Source of the DNA: an uncultured Bacilli bacterium
GTDB taxonomy: Bacteria > Bacillota_I > Bacilli_A > RF39 > UBA660
Direction of reading: 5' to 3'
Length of the DNA: 9,718 nt
Assembly (NCBI GenBank): GCA_910585335.1
Contig: CAJUCU010000001.1
Location: 96,802-106,519, forward strand
Below, piece after piece: positions 1 to 6,056 of the stretch. Both the position numbers and the translations under genes were made by a program. The first letter of the stretch is position 1; the number at the start of each line of letters is the position of its first letter. A model generated the notes under the pieces. The model did no database searches. It was not told where the DNA came from and was given only the letters and a program-made list of their open reading frames with translations.

Positions 1-738
1 TCCTGTTTTATCATACTTTAATAAAAAACTAAAACTATAATCCTTTGTTATCATTTTGTTTTGCTCATATATTTTTTCTAATTCATATACCATATTTACA
101 AAGATTCCACCTTGTGGTTCTTGGGCATATCCTAATATATAATAAGCATCATTATCTTCATAAACATCACTAACATTGATATAGGAGTTATTTTCTACTT
201 CGGCGTTATCTGTTACTTTTTCTATAAACGTTAAATGATTATTGTGATCGAATTTCATGACAACAGATTCATTTCCTTTTATCGCTCCCATTAGAAAATA
301 ACCATCTGCTGCCTTTTTCACTTCCAAGTTTTCTAGCGTTTGTTCTTCTATATTTGTTACTGTATAATTTGTTTTCAAAGTTCCTTTGTCTTTTTGACAT
401 TTTGTATTTAATTGATAACTAAGATGCTTGCTGTCATTTGTGAACTCTACTTCACCACTACAATTTTTGTATTCACTGTTCTCTGTTGATTTAGCATCAA
501 AAAACTTATTTGCATTTTCTTTTGTCACACCTGGTGTTACTGTATGACCATTTTGCAATGCTAGTTCCACACCTTTTATTATTTGTTGCTGATATTTAGT
601 ATTTGTAGTCACTGTTTGCTTTTTAATTTCATCTGTGACAACGATATTTTTTTTAAATAATGAAACTCCCCAAACTATTCCTATTATAATTAATAAAATA
701 CCAAGGACTGCAATCATAATGCTTATTATTTTCTTCAT
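1..738 (-). CDS. Membrane-anchored extracytoplasmic protein of unknown family, 3' end cut by window edge
   Basis: I do not recognise the family. Reading from the ATG at 738 gives 246 codons, still open at base 1, so the C-terminus lies outside the window. The start is supported by AAGGAGGAG a few bases upstream. The protein starts MKKIISIMIAVLG. One hydrophobic segment at about residues 4-27 looks like an uncleaved signal anchor, followed by a Lys pair and a polar region, so most of the chain should lie outside the membrane. Cys93 and Cys114 could form a disulfide. From about residue 145 there are short beta-rich blocks of the type 'YFLMGA...VVMKFD', 'YYILGYA' and 'FLLKYDKTG'. These resemble the strands of bacterial beta-propeller repeats; this is inference from pattern only. 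It has its own promoter (763-791) and is divergent from the ZIP transporter. The reading frame is clear; the function is unknown. Confidence 0.8.
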   Translation of the reverse strand, partial: MKKIISIMIAVLGILLIIIGIVWGVSLFKKNIVVTDEIKKQTVTTNTKYQQQIIKGVELALQNGHTVTPGVTKENANKFFDAKSTENSEYKNCSGEVEFTNDSKHLSYQLNTKCQKDKGTLKTNYTVTNIEEQTLENLEVKKAADGYFLMGAIKGNESVVMKFDHNNHLTFIEKVTDNAEVENNSYINVSDVYEDNDAYYILGYAQEPQGGIFVNMVYELEKIYEQNKMITKDYSFSFLLKYDKTG

Positions 739-762
739 TAGACTCCTCCTTATTCTAATAAC

Positions 763-791
763 AGGATATCGTAAATCCCTTGTTTTGTCAA
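763..791 (-). promoter_or_regulatory. Sigma-A-type promoter for the membrane-anchored protein
   Basis: On the minus strand a perfect -35 TTGACA (786-791) is followed after 17 bases by TATCCT (763-768), four of six matches to the -10 consensus. The predicted transcript starts about 18 bases before the AAGGAGGAG ribosome binding site of the gene at 738. Confidence 0.65.
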
Positions 792-807
792 TTCTAACCA
801 TATAGTG

Positions 808-830
808 CCTATACAAATTTATAGGTATAG
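808..830. promoter_or_regulatory. Candidate operator: nested inverted repeats in the divergent intergenic region
   Basis: CCTATA (808-813) and TATAGG (820-825) form a perfect 6-bp inverted repeat around a 6-base centre. An overlapping second repeat pairs CTATAC (809-814) with GTATAG (825-830). The site lies 36 bases before the start of the ZIP metal transporter and just upstream of the -35 box of the divergent gene. That placement fits a dimeric repressor such as a metal-sensing MntR/DtxR or Fur-type regulator, but it does not match a consensus I can name with certainty. No T-tract follows, so it is not a terminator. I found no confident -35/-10 pair for the plus-strand gene here. Confidence 0.35.
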
Positions 831-865
831 ACATAAGCTAAAATAGGGAAAGGAAGAGGATTTTT

Positions 866-1672
866 GTGTTTGATTTTTTTGTTTCATTATCACCCATTTA
901 TCAAGCGTTAATTGCATCACTATTCACATGGGCGATTACTTCACTGGGCTCTGCCGTTGTATTTTTCTTTAAAGAAATTAGAAAAGGAATTATGGATGCC
1001 CTACTTGGATTTTCTGCTGGTGTTATGATCGCAGCATCGTTTTGGTCTCTTTTAAGTCCAGCGATTGAAATGGCGGAGAGTCTAGACTTAATCCCTTGGT
1101 TAGTCGCTTTTTCTGGGTTTGCTTGTGGAGGTTTGCTACTTTATGTAGGAGATAAAATTTATGCTTTAGCAGAGAAGAAAAAGAAGAGGACTAAGAAGGA
1201 TGGACCTAATATTAAACGTTGTTTAATGCTTGTTGTTTCCATTACACTTCATAATATTCCTGAAGGATTGGTAATTGGAGTTGCTTTTGGCTCTCTTGCC
1301 TATAATATACCAGGTGCTACTGTACTTTCTGCTATTACACTGGCTATTGGTATTGGACTTCAAAACTTTCCAGAGGGAAGTGCTGTTAGTCTTCCACTTA
1401 GACGTGAAGGCTTTTCTAGAGCGAAGTCATTTTTCTACGGGCAAGCGAGTGGAATTGTCGAACCTATTTCAGCCATCATTGGTGCTATTCTTGTTATGAA
1501 GGTACAGACTTTACTTCCTTATTTATTATCTTTTGCTGCAGGAGCAATGATTTATGTGGTAGTAGAGGAGTTAATTCCTGAAAGTCAAAGCAATAAAAAG
1601 AAAGACTTAATGGCACTGTTTACACTGGTTGGTTTTTCTGTAATGATGATTTTAGACGTTGCCTTAGGATAA
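866..1672 (+). CDS. ZIP-family divalent metal transporter (ZupT/GufA-like)
   Basis: 268-residue polytopic membrane protein of the ZIP family, which brings zinc and related divalent metals (Zn, Fe, Mn) into the cytoplasm. Around eight hydrophobic segments are visible, with a Lys-rich cytoplasmic loop at about 104-118 (KKKKRTKK) as is usual in this family. The metal-binding signatures are present: HNIPEG at 129-134 in the fourth helix and QNFPEG at 166-171 in the fifth, plus an acidic VEELIPE in the seventh. The start is GTG at 866, chosen because AGAGGA lies five bases upstream and no ATG precedes it in frame. It is the only plus-strand gene here. The inverted repeat at 808-830 could make it metal-responsive (inference). 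Metal specificity cannot be read from the sequence. Confidence 0.93.
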   Translation: MFDFFVSLSPIYQALIASLFTWAITSLGSAVVFFFKEIRKGIMDALLGFSAGVMIAASFWSLLSPAIEMAESLDLIPWLVAFSGFACGGLLLYVGDKIYALAEKKKKRTKKDGPNIKRCLMLVVSITLHNIPEGLVIGVAFGSLAYNIPGATVLSAITLAIGIGLQNFPEGSAVSLPLRREGFSRAKSFFYGQASGIVEPISAIIGAILVMKVQTLLPYLLSFAAGAMIYVVVEELIPESQSNKKKDLMALFTLVGFSVMMILDVALG

Positions 1673-1707
1673 AAAATAACATTGGTATTATCACCAACGT
1701 TTTTTTA
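1671..1707. terminator. Bidirectional Rho-independent terminator between convergent genes
   Basis: AACATTGGT (1678-1686) and ACCAACGTT (1693-1701) pair around the loop ATTATC. On the minus strand the 9-bp stem includes one G-U pair and runs into A then U6. On the plus strand it carries one A-C mismatch and runs into a U-rich tail. It therefore can serve both the ZIP gene (ends 1672) and the endolysin gene (ends 1710). Confidence 0.8.
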
Positions 1708-1709
1708 TT

Positions 1710-2411
1710 TTATTCTAAATACAGTTTTTGCCCTTGTTTTAGTCTAATTGCATAAATATCGTCTTTTTTACAAGTAAAAATTAGTTTTTTATTATCTGGA
1801 GTTGGTTTTTTATCATCTTCTTCTGGTTTTTCTTTATCGGGAACTTCTGGTGGTATTACTTGATCTTCTTTCTCGTCTTCTTCTGGTGGTACAATCGGTT
1901 TTTCTATTTTTTTGAATTGATATCCGTAATTATTTAAGACATGAATACTATCATCTATAAAGAAACACTCTTCTGGCTTTTTCTTATTTAGTATAGACCA
2001 GTATCCAGCAGAATTTTGAACCCATCCAGAACCTGTAAATCTTCCTCTTCCACATTCCATGTGACAATGATTTCCTGAAGCATTTCCTTTTGTTCCTTCT
2101 TCATAGAATCTTTCTCCTCGTTTTATTACTTTTCCAACATAAAGATTAGATACATCGTTATCATGCGCGAATAAAACTGTCATATAATCAATTGTACCAT
2201 CTGGATATTCTACTGGTTCATTACTTTCTAACCATACTTCATTGGCATCGGTTGTATATATTTTTCTAATGGTTCCTGTGAATGGTGCTGTGATATAATC
2301 TATTCCACTATCACTTCCAGCATCGTCTATGGCATAACTATCTCTATGACTTCCGATTCCATATCCTTGTGTAATACGCATATAGGGACTTGGGTAAAGT
2401 GGTTTTTCCAT
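1710..2411 (-). CDS. M23-family metallopeptidase, phage-type endolysin
   Basis: 233 residues without a signal peptide. The N-terminal half is an M23 (LytM/lysostaphin-like) zinc peptidase, a family that cleaves peptide crosslinks of peptidoglycan. Visible candidate metal and catalytic residues are His22 followed by Asp29/Asp30 (GSHRDSYAIDD), His83 (LFAHDND) and the HxH pair His115/His117 (SGNHCHME). Residues from about 169 to 206 form an acidic Pro/Glu/Lys-rich linker, followed by a short C-terminal segment ending KQGQKLYLE that may be a small wall-binding module (inference). Its ATG overlaps the stop of the upstream holin-like gene by one base (TAATG), so the pair is translationally coupled. 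Lack of an export signal together with a holin partner is the classic arrangement of a phage lysis cassette, yet no other phage gene is nearby. The fold assignment is firm; lysis as opposed to a domesticated role is open. Confidence 0.85.
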   Translation of the reverse strand: MEKPLYPSPYMRITQGYGIGSHRDSYAIDDAGSDSGIDYITAPFTGTIRKIYTTDANEVWLESNEPVEYPDGTIDYMTVLFAHDNDVSNLYVGKVIKRGERFYEEGTKGNASGNHCHMECGRGRFTGSGWVQNSAGYWSILNKKKPEECFFIDDSIHVLNNYGYQFKKIEKPIVPPEEDEKEDQVIPPEVPDKEKPEEDDKKPTPDNKKLIFTCKKDDIYAIRLKQGQKLYLE

Positions 2412-2752
2412 TATGAACTCACATCCGTTTCTATTAAATTTTCTTTGGGTACCTCTATTATATTTTTCTTGATGATATCACCGTGTGACGCCAATTTTCC
2501 TTCCAAGCTTTTGTAGATGGTGTCTGCTCCAATGAAAGAGAATAACCCAACCCAAAGGCTAGCAGGAAAAGAGACTGTTGTAAAACTGTTACAAAATAGG
2601 ACACCGAGCAAAAGATTTAGTAGTAGACTATAAATACATAGACCATTGCTTTTTTTAAATTTTACTTTCGTTTTTTGAATAAAGGCACACGTCACTGTAC
2701 TTAAGGCCATTGCTATTATTAACATTTGCCTTAATAAATCTAGATTAAGCAT
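2411..2752 (-). CDS. Holin-like small membrane protein
   Basis: 113 residues with three hydrophobic segments at about 7-25, 39-56 and 62-80 and a polar, charged C-terminus (SLEGKLASHGDIIKK). Size, topology and the WVGLFSFIGAD segment just before the charged tail recall Hol118-type holins of Gram-positive phages. Holins form membrane holes that let an endolysin without signal peptide reach the wall. The next gene is exactly such an endolysin, overlapping by one base, which is the strongest support. Start ATG at 2752 is preceded by AGGAGG. It has its own promoter (2773-2801) and lies behind a terminator, so the cassette is an independent transcription unit. Small membrane proteins diverge fast, so the family call rests on context. 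Confidence 0.7.
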   Translation of the reverse strand: MLNLDLLRQMLIIAMALSTVTCAFIQKTKVKFKKSNGLCIYSLLLNLLLGVLFCNSFTTVSFPASLWVGLFSFIGADTIYKSLEGKLASHGDIIKKNIIEVPKENLIETDVSS

Positions 2753-2772
2753 GTCATTCCTCCTATCAATAT

Positions 2773-2801
2773 AGTATATGAATACAAAAGTAAAGTGACA
2801 G
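2773..2801 (-). promoter_or_regulatory. Likely promoter of the holin-endolysin cassette
   Basis: On the minus strand CTGTCA (2796-2801, four of six matches) lies 17 bases before TATACT (2773-2778, five of six). The AGGAGG site of the holin-like gene follows directly. Spacing is ideal, but the -35 is weak. Confidence 0.45.
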
Positions 2802-2813
2802 GGGGATTATCAC

Positions 2814-2848
2814 GAAAAAGGGATATAGAACGAAGAGTGCTATATCCC
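2814..2848 (-). terminator. Rho-independent terminator after the bPH2-like gene
   Basis: On the minus strand GGGATATAG (2840-2848) pairs perfectly over 9 bp with CTATATCCC (2820-2828) around an 11-base loop and runs into TTTTTC. It isolates the holin-endolysin pair from upstream transcription. Confidence 0.88.
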
Positions 2849-2867
2849 AGGCTGTTAACAACTAGAT

Positions 2868-3397
2868 TCAACAGTCTATGTTTATTAATTTATATATCCA
2901 TTTGTAATCCTTTATATGAGAAAATTTTGTTTTTTGATACCATATATTAGAACTACCAGTAGACCACCTATGAAGTACTACCCAAGTATTTTTTGGCACT
3001 TCCGTTAGTTTACAAGATGCGTAAGTAATTGTTTTACATCCAAACAGAAGATCAAAAATATTGAAATGAACTTTAAAATCCTTATTATCTAATTTAGATA
3101 TCGGATAATAATAAGCTTTATTTCTTCTATGCAAAACAAAATGTGTCTCTGTTATATAATATTGAGTGTTAAAGTATTCATATAGATTTATTATACCTCT
3201 CATTATAAATATAAATAATAGAAGATTGATGAAAAAGAAAAAGGTAAATTCAAAATACCAAAAAACAAGTAATAAAATTACTATTTCTAAAAACTCTTTA
3301 GTTAATAGAAATGGAAAGAAGGCAGGTTTACCTTGCCAAACGCATTTTTCCTTACTAGGTATTTCTTTTTTTTCTCTAAATAATAAAATTTTTCCAT
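2868..3397 (-). CDS. bPH2 (YdbS/YdbT-like) membrane protein, reading frame broken in an A8 run
   Basis: The intact-looking part runs from an internal ATG at 3203 to the TGA at 2868 (111 residues). It carries a bPH2-like fold pattern: YYITETHFVL, a basic HRRNK turn, then FNIFDLLFGCKTITY. The same frame continues upstream without a stop to 3422 and encodes the usual front of such proteins: WQGKPAFFPF followed by two hydrophobic segments. That stretch has no ATG, GTG or TTG. An ATG at 3397 (MEKFYYLEKK) lies in the neighbouring frame and joins it if the run of eight A at 3366-3373 had nine. The restored protein would be 176 residues. The lost base may be a sequencing error, a phase-variable state, or a site corrected by transcriptional slippage. 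bPH2 proteins are membrane-associated with poorly defined roles. Its extended -10 promoter is at 3435-3443. Confidence 0.65.
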
Positions 3398-3434
3398 TAT
3401 TATATTCTCTCTTTTCTTTTATCTAATTTTCTTT

Positions 3435-3443
3435 ATTATATCA
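3435..3443 (-). promoter_or_regulatory. Extended -10 promoter for the bPH2-like gene
   Basis: The minus strand reads TGATATAAT, a perfect -10 box (3435-3440) with the TG extension. No convincing -35 is present, because that position falls in the T-tract of the rpsI terminator. It lies 38 bases before the ATG at 3397, an argument that translation really begins upstream of 3203. Confidence 0.5.
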
Positions 3444-3444
3444 T

Positions 3445-3480
3445 AAAAATAAAAAAAGTACTGGTAAATCCCAATACTTT
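3445..3480 (-). terminator. Rho-independent terminator of the rplM-rpsI operon
   Basis: On the minus strand AAAGTATTGG (3471-3480) pairs with CCAGTACTTT (3455-3464) over 10 bp with one G-U pair, around the loop GATTTA, and is followed by T7-A-T5. It lies 14 bases after the rpsI stop. Confidence 0.9.
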
Positions 3481-3494
3481 TGAAACTGTAAATA

Positions 3495-3920
3495 TTAACG
3501 TTTTGAGAATTGTGGTGCACGACGTGCTTTCTTTAAACCTGGTTTCTTACGTTCTTTCTTACGGGCATCTCTTGTTACAAAACCATTTGCTTTTAAGATA
3601 CGACGGTAACTATTTTCAGAATCCTTTGGTGTTCCAGCATCATAAACTAATAATGCTCTAGCAATACCTAAACGAATTGCTCCAGTTTGTCCTGTGAAAC
3701 CTCCACCTTTTACTTTTGCATCTACATCAAACATTTCTCTTGTATTTGTAACATCTAATGGTTGTGTTAAATCCATTACTAATACTTCGTATGGTAGGTA
3801 ATCATGAACATCTTGCCCGTTTACTGTAATTTTTCCAGTTCCTGGTGTTAAACTTACACGAGCAACACTTGTTTTTCTACGTCCTGTTCCAGTATATACA
3901 TTTTTATTATCTTTTGCCAT
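3495..3920 (-). CDS. rpsI: 30S ribosomal protein S9
   Basis: 141 residues. Component of the 30S head whose C-terminal tail reaches the P-site tRNA. Clear family marks are the N-terminal YTGTGRRKTSVARV, the central GGGFTGQTGAIRLGIARAL at about 72-90, and the invariant basic end PGLKKARRAPQFSKR. Its length is slightly above the usual 130. ATG at 3920 overlaps the rplM stop by one base (TAATG), with GGAGGT inside the last rplM codons, so the two are translationally coupled. The rplM-rpsI pair is a near-universal bacterial operon, and the strong terminator directly after closes it. Confidence 0.98.
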   Translation of the reverse strand: MAKDNKNVYTGTGRRKTSVARVSLTPGTGKITVNGQDVHDYLPYEVLVMDLTQPLDVTNTREMFDVDAKVKGGGFTGQTGAIRLGIARALLVYDAGTPKDSENSYRRILKANGFVTRDARKKERKKPGLKKARRAPQFSKR

Positions 3921-4351
3921 TATTTAACCTCCATTACTTCAGGCTTTTGTGCCATATGTGGATGTTCGCTTCCTGTATAGACAAATAATTTCTTATACAT
4001 TTGTCTTCCTAATCTGTTGTGAGGAAGCATTCCTTTTACTGCTTTTTCTACCATTTCTTCTGGATATTTTTCTATCATTTCTTTTGCAGTTCTTTCTCTA
4101 AGTCCTCCTGGATACATAGAGTGTGAATAATATTTCTTTGTCTCTAATTTGTTTCCAGTAAGTTTTACTTTTTCTGCATTAATGATAATAATATGGTCTC
4201 CACAATCAATGTGTGGCGTATAAGTTGCCTTATGTTTTCCTCTTAAGATATGAGCAGCTTTACTTGCTACTCTACCTAGTGGAACATTTTCAGCATCAAT
4301 TACATACCATTTACGTTCCACAGTTTCTTTCTTTTGCATATAACTTGTCAT
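3920..4351 (-). CDS. rplM: 50S ribosomal protein L13
   Basis: 143 residues, the usual bacterial length. L13 binds 23S rRNA early in 50S assembly. Recognisable stretches are ERKWYVIDAENVPLGRVAS near the N-terminus, GDHIIIINAEKV, YYSHSMYPGGLRERTA, and the C-terminal MLPHNRLGRQMYKKL with VYTGSEHPH. Start ATG at 4351 has AAAGGAG upstream and gives a full-length N-terminus. It is transcribed with rpsI from the promoter at 4436-4464 through a leader that probably autoregulates the operon, and it may also receive read-through from truA, since no convincing terminator separates them. Confidence 0.98.
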   Translation of the reverse strand: MTSYMQKKETVERKWYVIDAENVPLGRVASKAAHILRGKHKATYTPHIDCGDHIIIINAEKVKLTGNKLETKKYYSHSMYPGGLRERTAKEMIEKYPEEMVEKAVKGMLPHNRLGRQMYKKLFVYTGSEHPHMAQKPEVMEVK

Positions 4352-4377
4352 ATTTTTTCTCCTTTATCCATTCCTTA

Positions 4378-4430
4378 TTACTTAGACTTTCCCAGGGTCT
4401 AAGAAATGTGGGGATATTTCAATGTACCGA
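4378..4430 (-). ncRNA. Candidate L13 leader (ribosomal-protein autoregulatory RNA)
   Basis: The transcript between the rplM promoter and its ribosome binding site folds into a perfect 7-bp hairpin: CUUAGAC (4397-4403) with GUCUAAG (4381-4387), loop CCUGGGAAA. The CCCC at 4410-4413 just upstream, in AUAUCCCCACAU, can pair with UGGG or GGGA of that loop to make a pseudoknot. Firmicutes carry a short structured L13 leader at exactly this place, thought to let free L13 repress its own operon. I assign it by position and structure; a covariance model was not run. Confidence 0.6.
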
Positions 4431-4435
4431 TTATG

Positions 4436-4464
4436 ATTATACTAAAAAACCTTTGTAAAATCAA
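4436..4464 (-). promoter_or_regulatory. Sigma-A-type promoter of rplM-rpsI
   Basis: On the minus strand TTGATT (4459-4464) and a perfect TATAAT (4436-4441) are separated by exactly 17 bases, in the gap after truA. Predicted transcription begins near 4429, right before the structured leader. Confidence 0.8.
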
Positions 4465-4482
4465 CAGTTTTTTCATATTTTT

Positions 4483-5223
4483 TCAATATTTTACTTCTAC
4501 TAAATATAATCCCTCACTTGGTGCAGTGACTCCATTTTTGCTACGGTCACAACTTTTTAGAATTTCATCCACTTTTTCTGGTGAAATCTTCTTTTGCCCC
4601 ACTTTTAAAAGAATGCCTACCATATTTCTCACTTGATATCTCAAAAAGCCATTTCCTTCAAAAGTAATGATTATTTTCTCGTCATCACTTTTATCTTTTT
4701 CTATCGCAACATGAGTAATGGTCCGAATGCAATTTTCTTTATCCACATTTTCTGTGACAAAGGCTCTAAAGTCATGTGTTCCTTTCAAATACTTTATGGC
4801 TTTTCTCATCGACTTGATGTCTAGAGTATAATTATATTGATAGACATAATCTTTCTCTATTGGATTATATTCGCCGAGGTTTAAGATATACTGATATTTT
4901 TTACTTTTTGTCATGTAACGGGCATGAAAATGAGGTTCTTTTTCTTTGGCTTCTATTACATGAATATCATCAGGAAGGTTACTATTTAAAGCTCTTTTCA
5001 ATTTGTGTTCTGTAATCGTTATATCCATGTCAAAATGCGCAGTCTGCCCTAAAGCATGCACTCCTTTATCAGTTCTTCCAGAAGCTTGTACTTTTACTAT
5101 TTTATTATCGTTAATCTTTTTTAATGCTTTTTCTAGTTCTTCTTGAATTGTTTTCAGGTTCGGTTGTGTTTGAAATCCACAGTAACTGCTGCCATCATAA
5201 GAAAATTTAATCAAATATCGCAT
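4483..5223 (-). CDS. truA: tRNA pseudouridine(38-40) synthase TruA
   Basis: 246 residues, normal family length. TruA converts uridines 38-40 in the anticodon arm of tRNAs to pseudouridine. The catalytic Asp is Asp52 in SGRTDKGVHALGQ. Other hallmarks are the N-terminal YDGSSYCGFQ, the central HDFRAF and the C-terminal GFLRYQVRNMVG. ATG at 5223 follows AAGGAG. It ends in TGA, evidence for the standard genetic code. It sits 38 bases after the second EcfA-like ATPase and before rplM, the conserved Bacillota order ecfA1-ecfA2-ecfT-truA-rplM-rpsI, but with ecfT missing. It is probably transcribed with the two ATPase genes. Confidence 0.97.
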   Translation of the reverse strand: MRYLIKFSYDGSSYCGFQTQPNLKTIQEELEKALKKINDNKIVKVQASGRTDKGVHALGQTAHFDMDITITEHKLKRALNSNLPDDIHVIEAKEKEPHFHARYMTKSKKYQYILNLGEYNPIEKDYVYQYNYTLDIKSMRKAIKYLKGTHDFRAFVTENVDKENCIRTITHVAIEKDKSDDEKIIITFEGNGFLRYQVRNMVGILLKVGQKKISPEKVDEILKSCDRSKNGVTAPSEGLYLVEVKY

Positions 5224-5261
5224 ATAAACTCCTTTCCAAATAAAGATTTACACAAGATACT

Positions 5262-6056
5262 TTAAACATGCTTATAAATATCTTTAATCAAATCTCTTAT
5301 ATCTTTATGATAATCTATCTTTACATTTTTTTGCTCTTTTGCTTTATGTGTAAATAAAACAATATCGGGGATATCATAATGATTTCTTGTTAAAAAGGCT
5401 ATATTTTGATATAAGTTTTTTGTTTCTCCTTGTTTTAGTATTTTTTTATTTTTCAAAAAAATCATTTGTTCTGTTATGTTATATAAACTTTCACTATCAT
5501 TACTTGCTATAATAATGGTCTTATGATATCTTTCTTTTAATTTAATTAACAGTCTTTCTATTTTTTTCCGATACTTCATATCTAGTTTTATAAATGGTTC
5601 ATCGAGTAAGATTACTTTTGGATTAGAAAGAAGAGAAAGGGCAATTTGTAATAATTTTTTTTCGCTACTTGATAGAGTGAATAAGTCTCTTTTTAGATAC
5701 TCTTCCGTTAAGCCTACCATTTTTAGTGCAAATGTTATTTTTCTATTTGGTTCTTCGACTTCTATTTTATAATATCTAATCCATATTGCTATATACTCTT
5801 CTACAGTTGATACGGAAAACTTATTTTCAAAGTCTTTTTCAATTAAATTTATTTTTTTTCTAATTTTATATAGATTATCATAATTGTAATCATATTCCTT
5901 ATAAGTTGCTTCTCCCTCTACTTGCATATTGTAACTTAACATTTTTAGAAGGGCTGTTTTTCCTCTTCCTGTGATACCAATTATTTTTCCAGTTTCTATT
6001 TGAAGTGAGATATTTTCTAAATGCTCGCTGAATACTTTTTCAAATACTATTTCCAT
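5262..6056 (-). CDS. EcfA-type ABC ATPase with altered catalytic loops (second of pair)
   Basis: 264-residue ABC ATPase, in the position of ecfA2. EcfA subunits power energy-coupling-factor vitamin and metal-cofactor importers as an A1-A2 dimer bound to EcfT. Walker A is intact (GITGRGKT, 27-34) and Walker B is intact (ILLDEP, catalytic Glu153). Other conserved positions are changed: the Q-loop Gln is Lys74, the LSGGQ signature is LSSSE (128-132), and the H-loop His is Asn186 in IIIASND. The C-terminal extension (about 210-264) is present. The start lies inside the previous gene (10-base overlap), so the two are translationally coupled. The expected ecfT does not follow; truA does. It may bind ATP but hydrolyse it poorly, or work with a divergent partner elsewhere. 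The family is clear; substrate and activity are not. Confidence 0.85.
   Translation of the reverse strand: MEIVFEKVFSEHLENISLQIETGKIIGITGRGKTALLKMLSYNMQVEGEATYKEYDYNYDNLYKIRKKINLIEKDFENKFSVSTVEEYIAIWIRYYKIEVEEPNRKITFALKMVGLTEEYLKRDLFTLSSSEKKLLQIALSLLSNPKVILLDEPFIKLDMKYRKKIERLLIKLKERYHKTIIIASNDSESLYNITEQMIFLKNKKILKQGETKNLYQNIAFLTRNHYDIPDIVLFTHKAKEQKNVKIDYHKDIRDLIKDIYKHV

Noticed and set aside
1710..2752. Resident prophage
   Set aside because: Only lysis-type genes are present; no structural, replication or integration genes and no flanking direct repeats were seen in the window.
3166..3426. Plus-strand ORF of 86 codons
   Set aside because: It is antisense to the bPH2-like gene, Lys/Asn/Ser-rich, without a ribosome binding site; the minus-strand frame has clear protein character.
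4442..4478. AAAAAAC...GTTTTTT hairpin after truA as a terminator
   Set aside because: The stem is almost all A-T, interrupted, and overlaps the strong rplM promoter; a terminator here is not convincing.
4483..4485. Mycoplasma-type code (TGA as Trp)
   Set aside because: truA and the bPH2-like gene end naturally at TGA and TGG is used for Trp, so the standard bacterial code applies.
4213..4824. Plus-strand ORFs opposite rplM and truA
   Set aside because: Shadows of certain minus-strand genes; no ribosome binding sites and no recognisable protein pattern.
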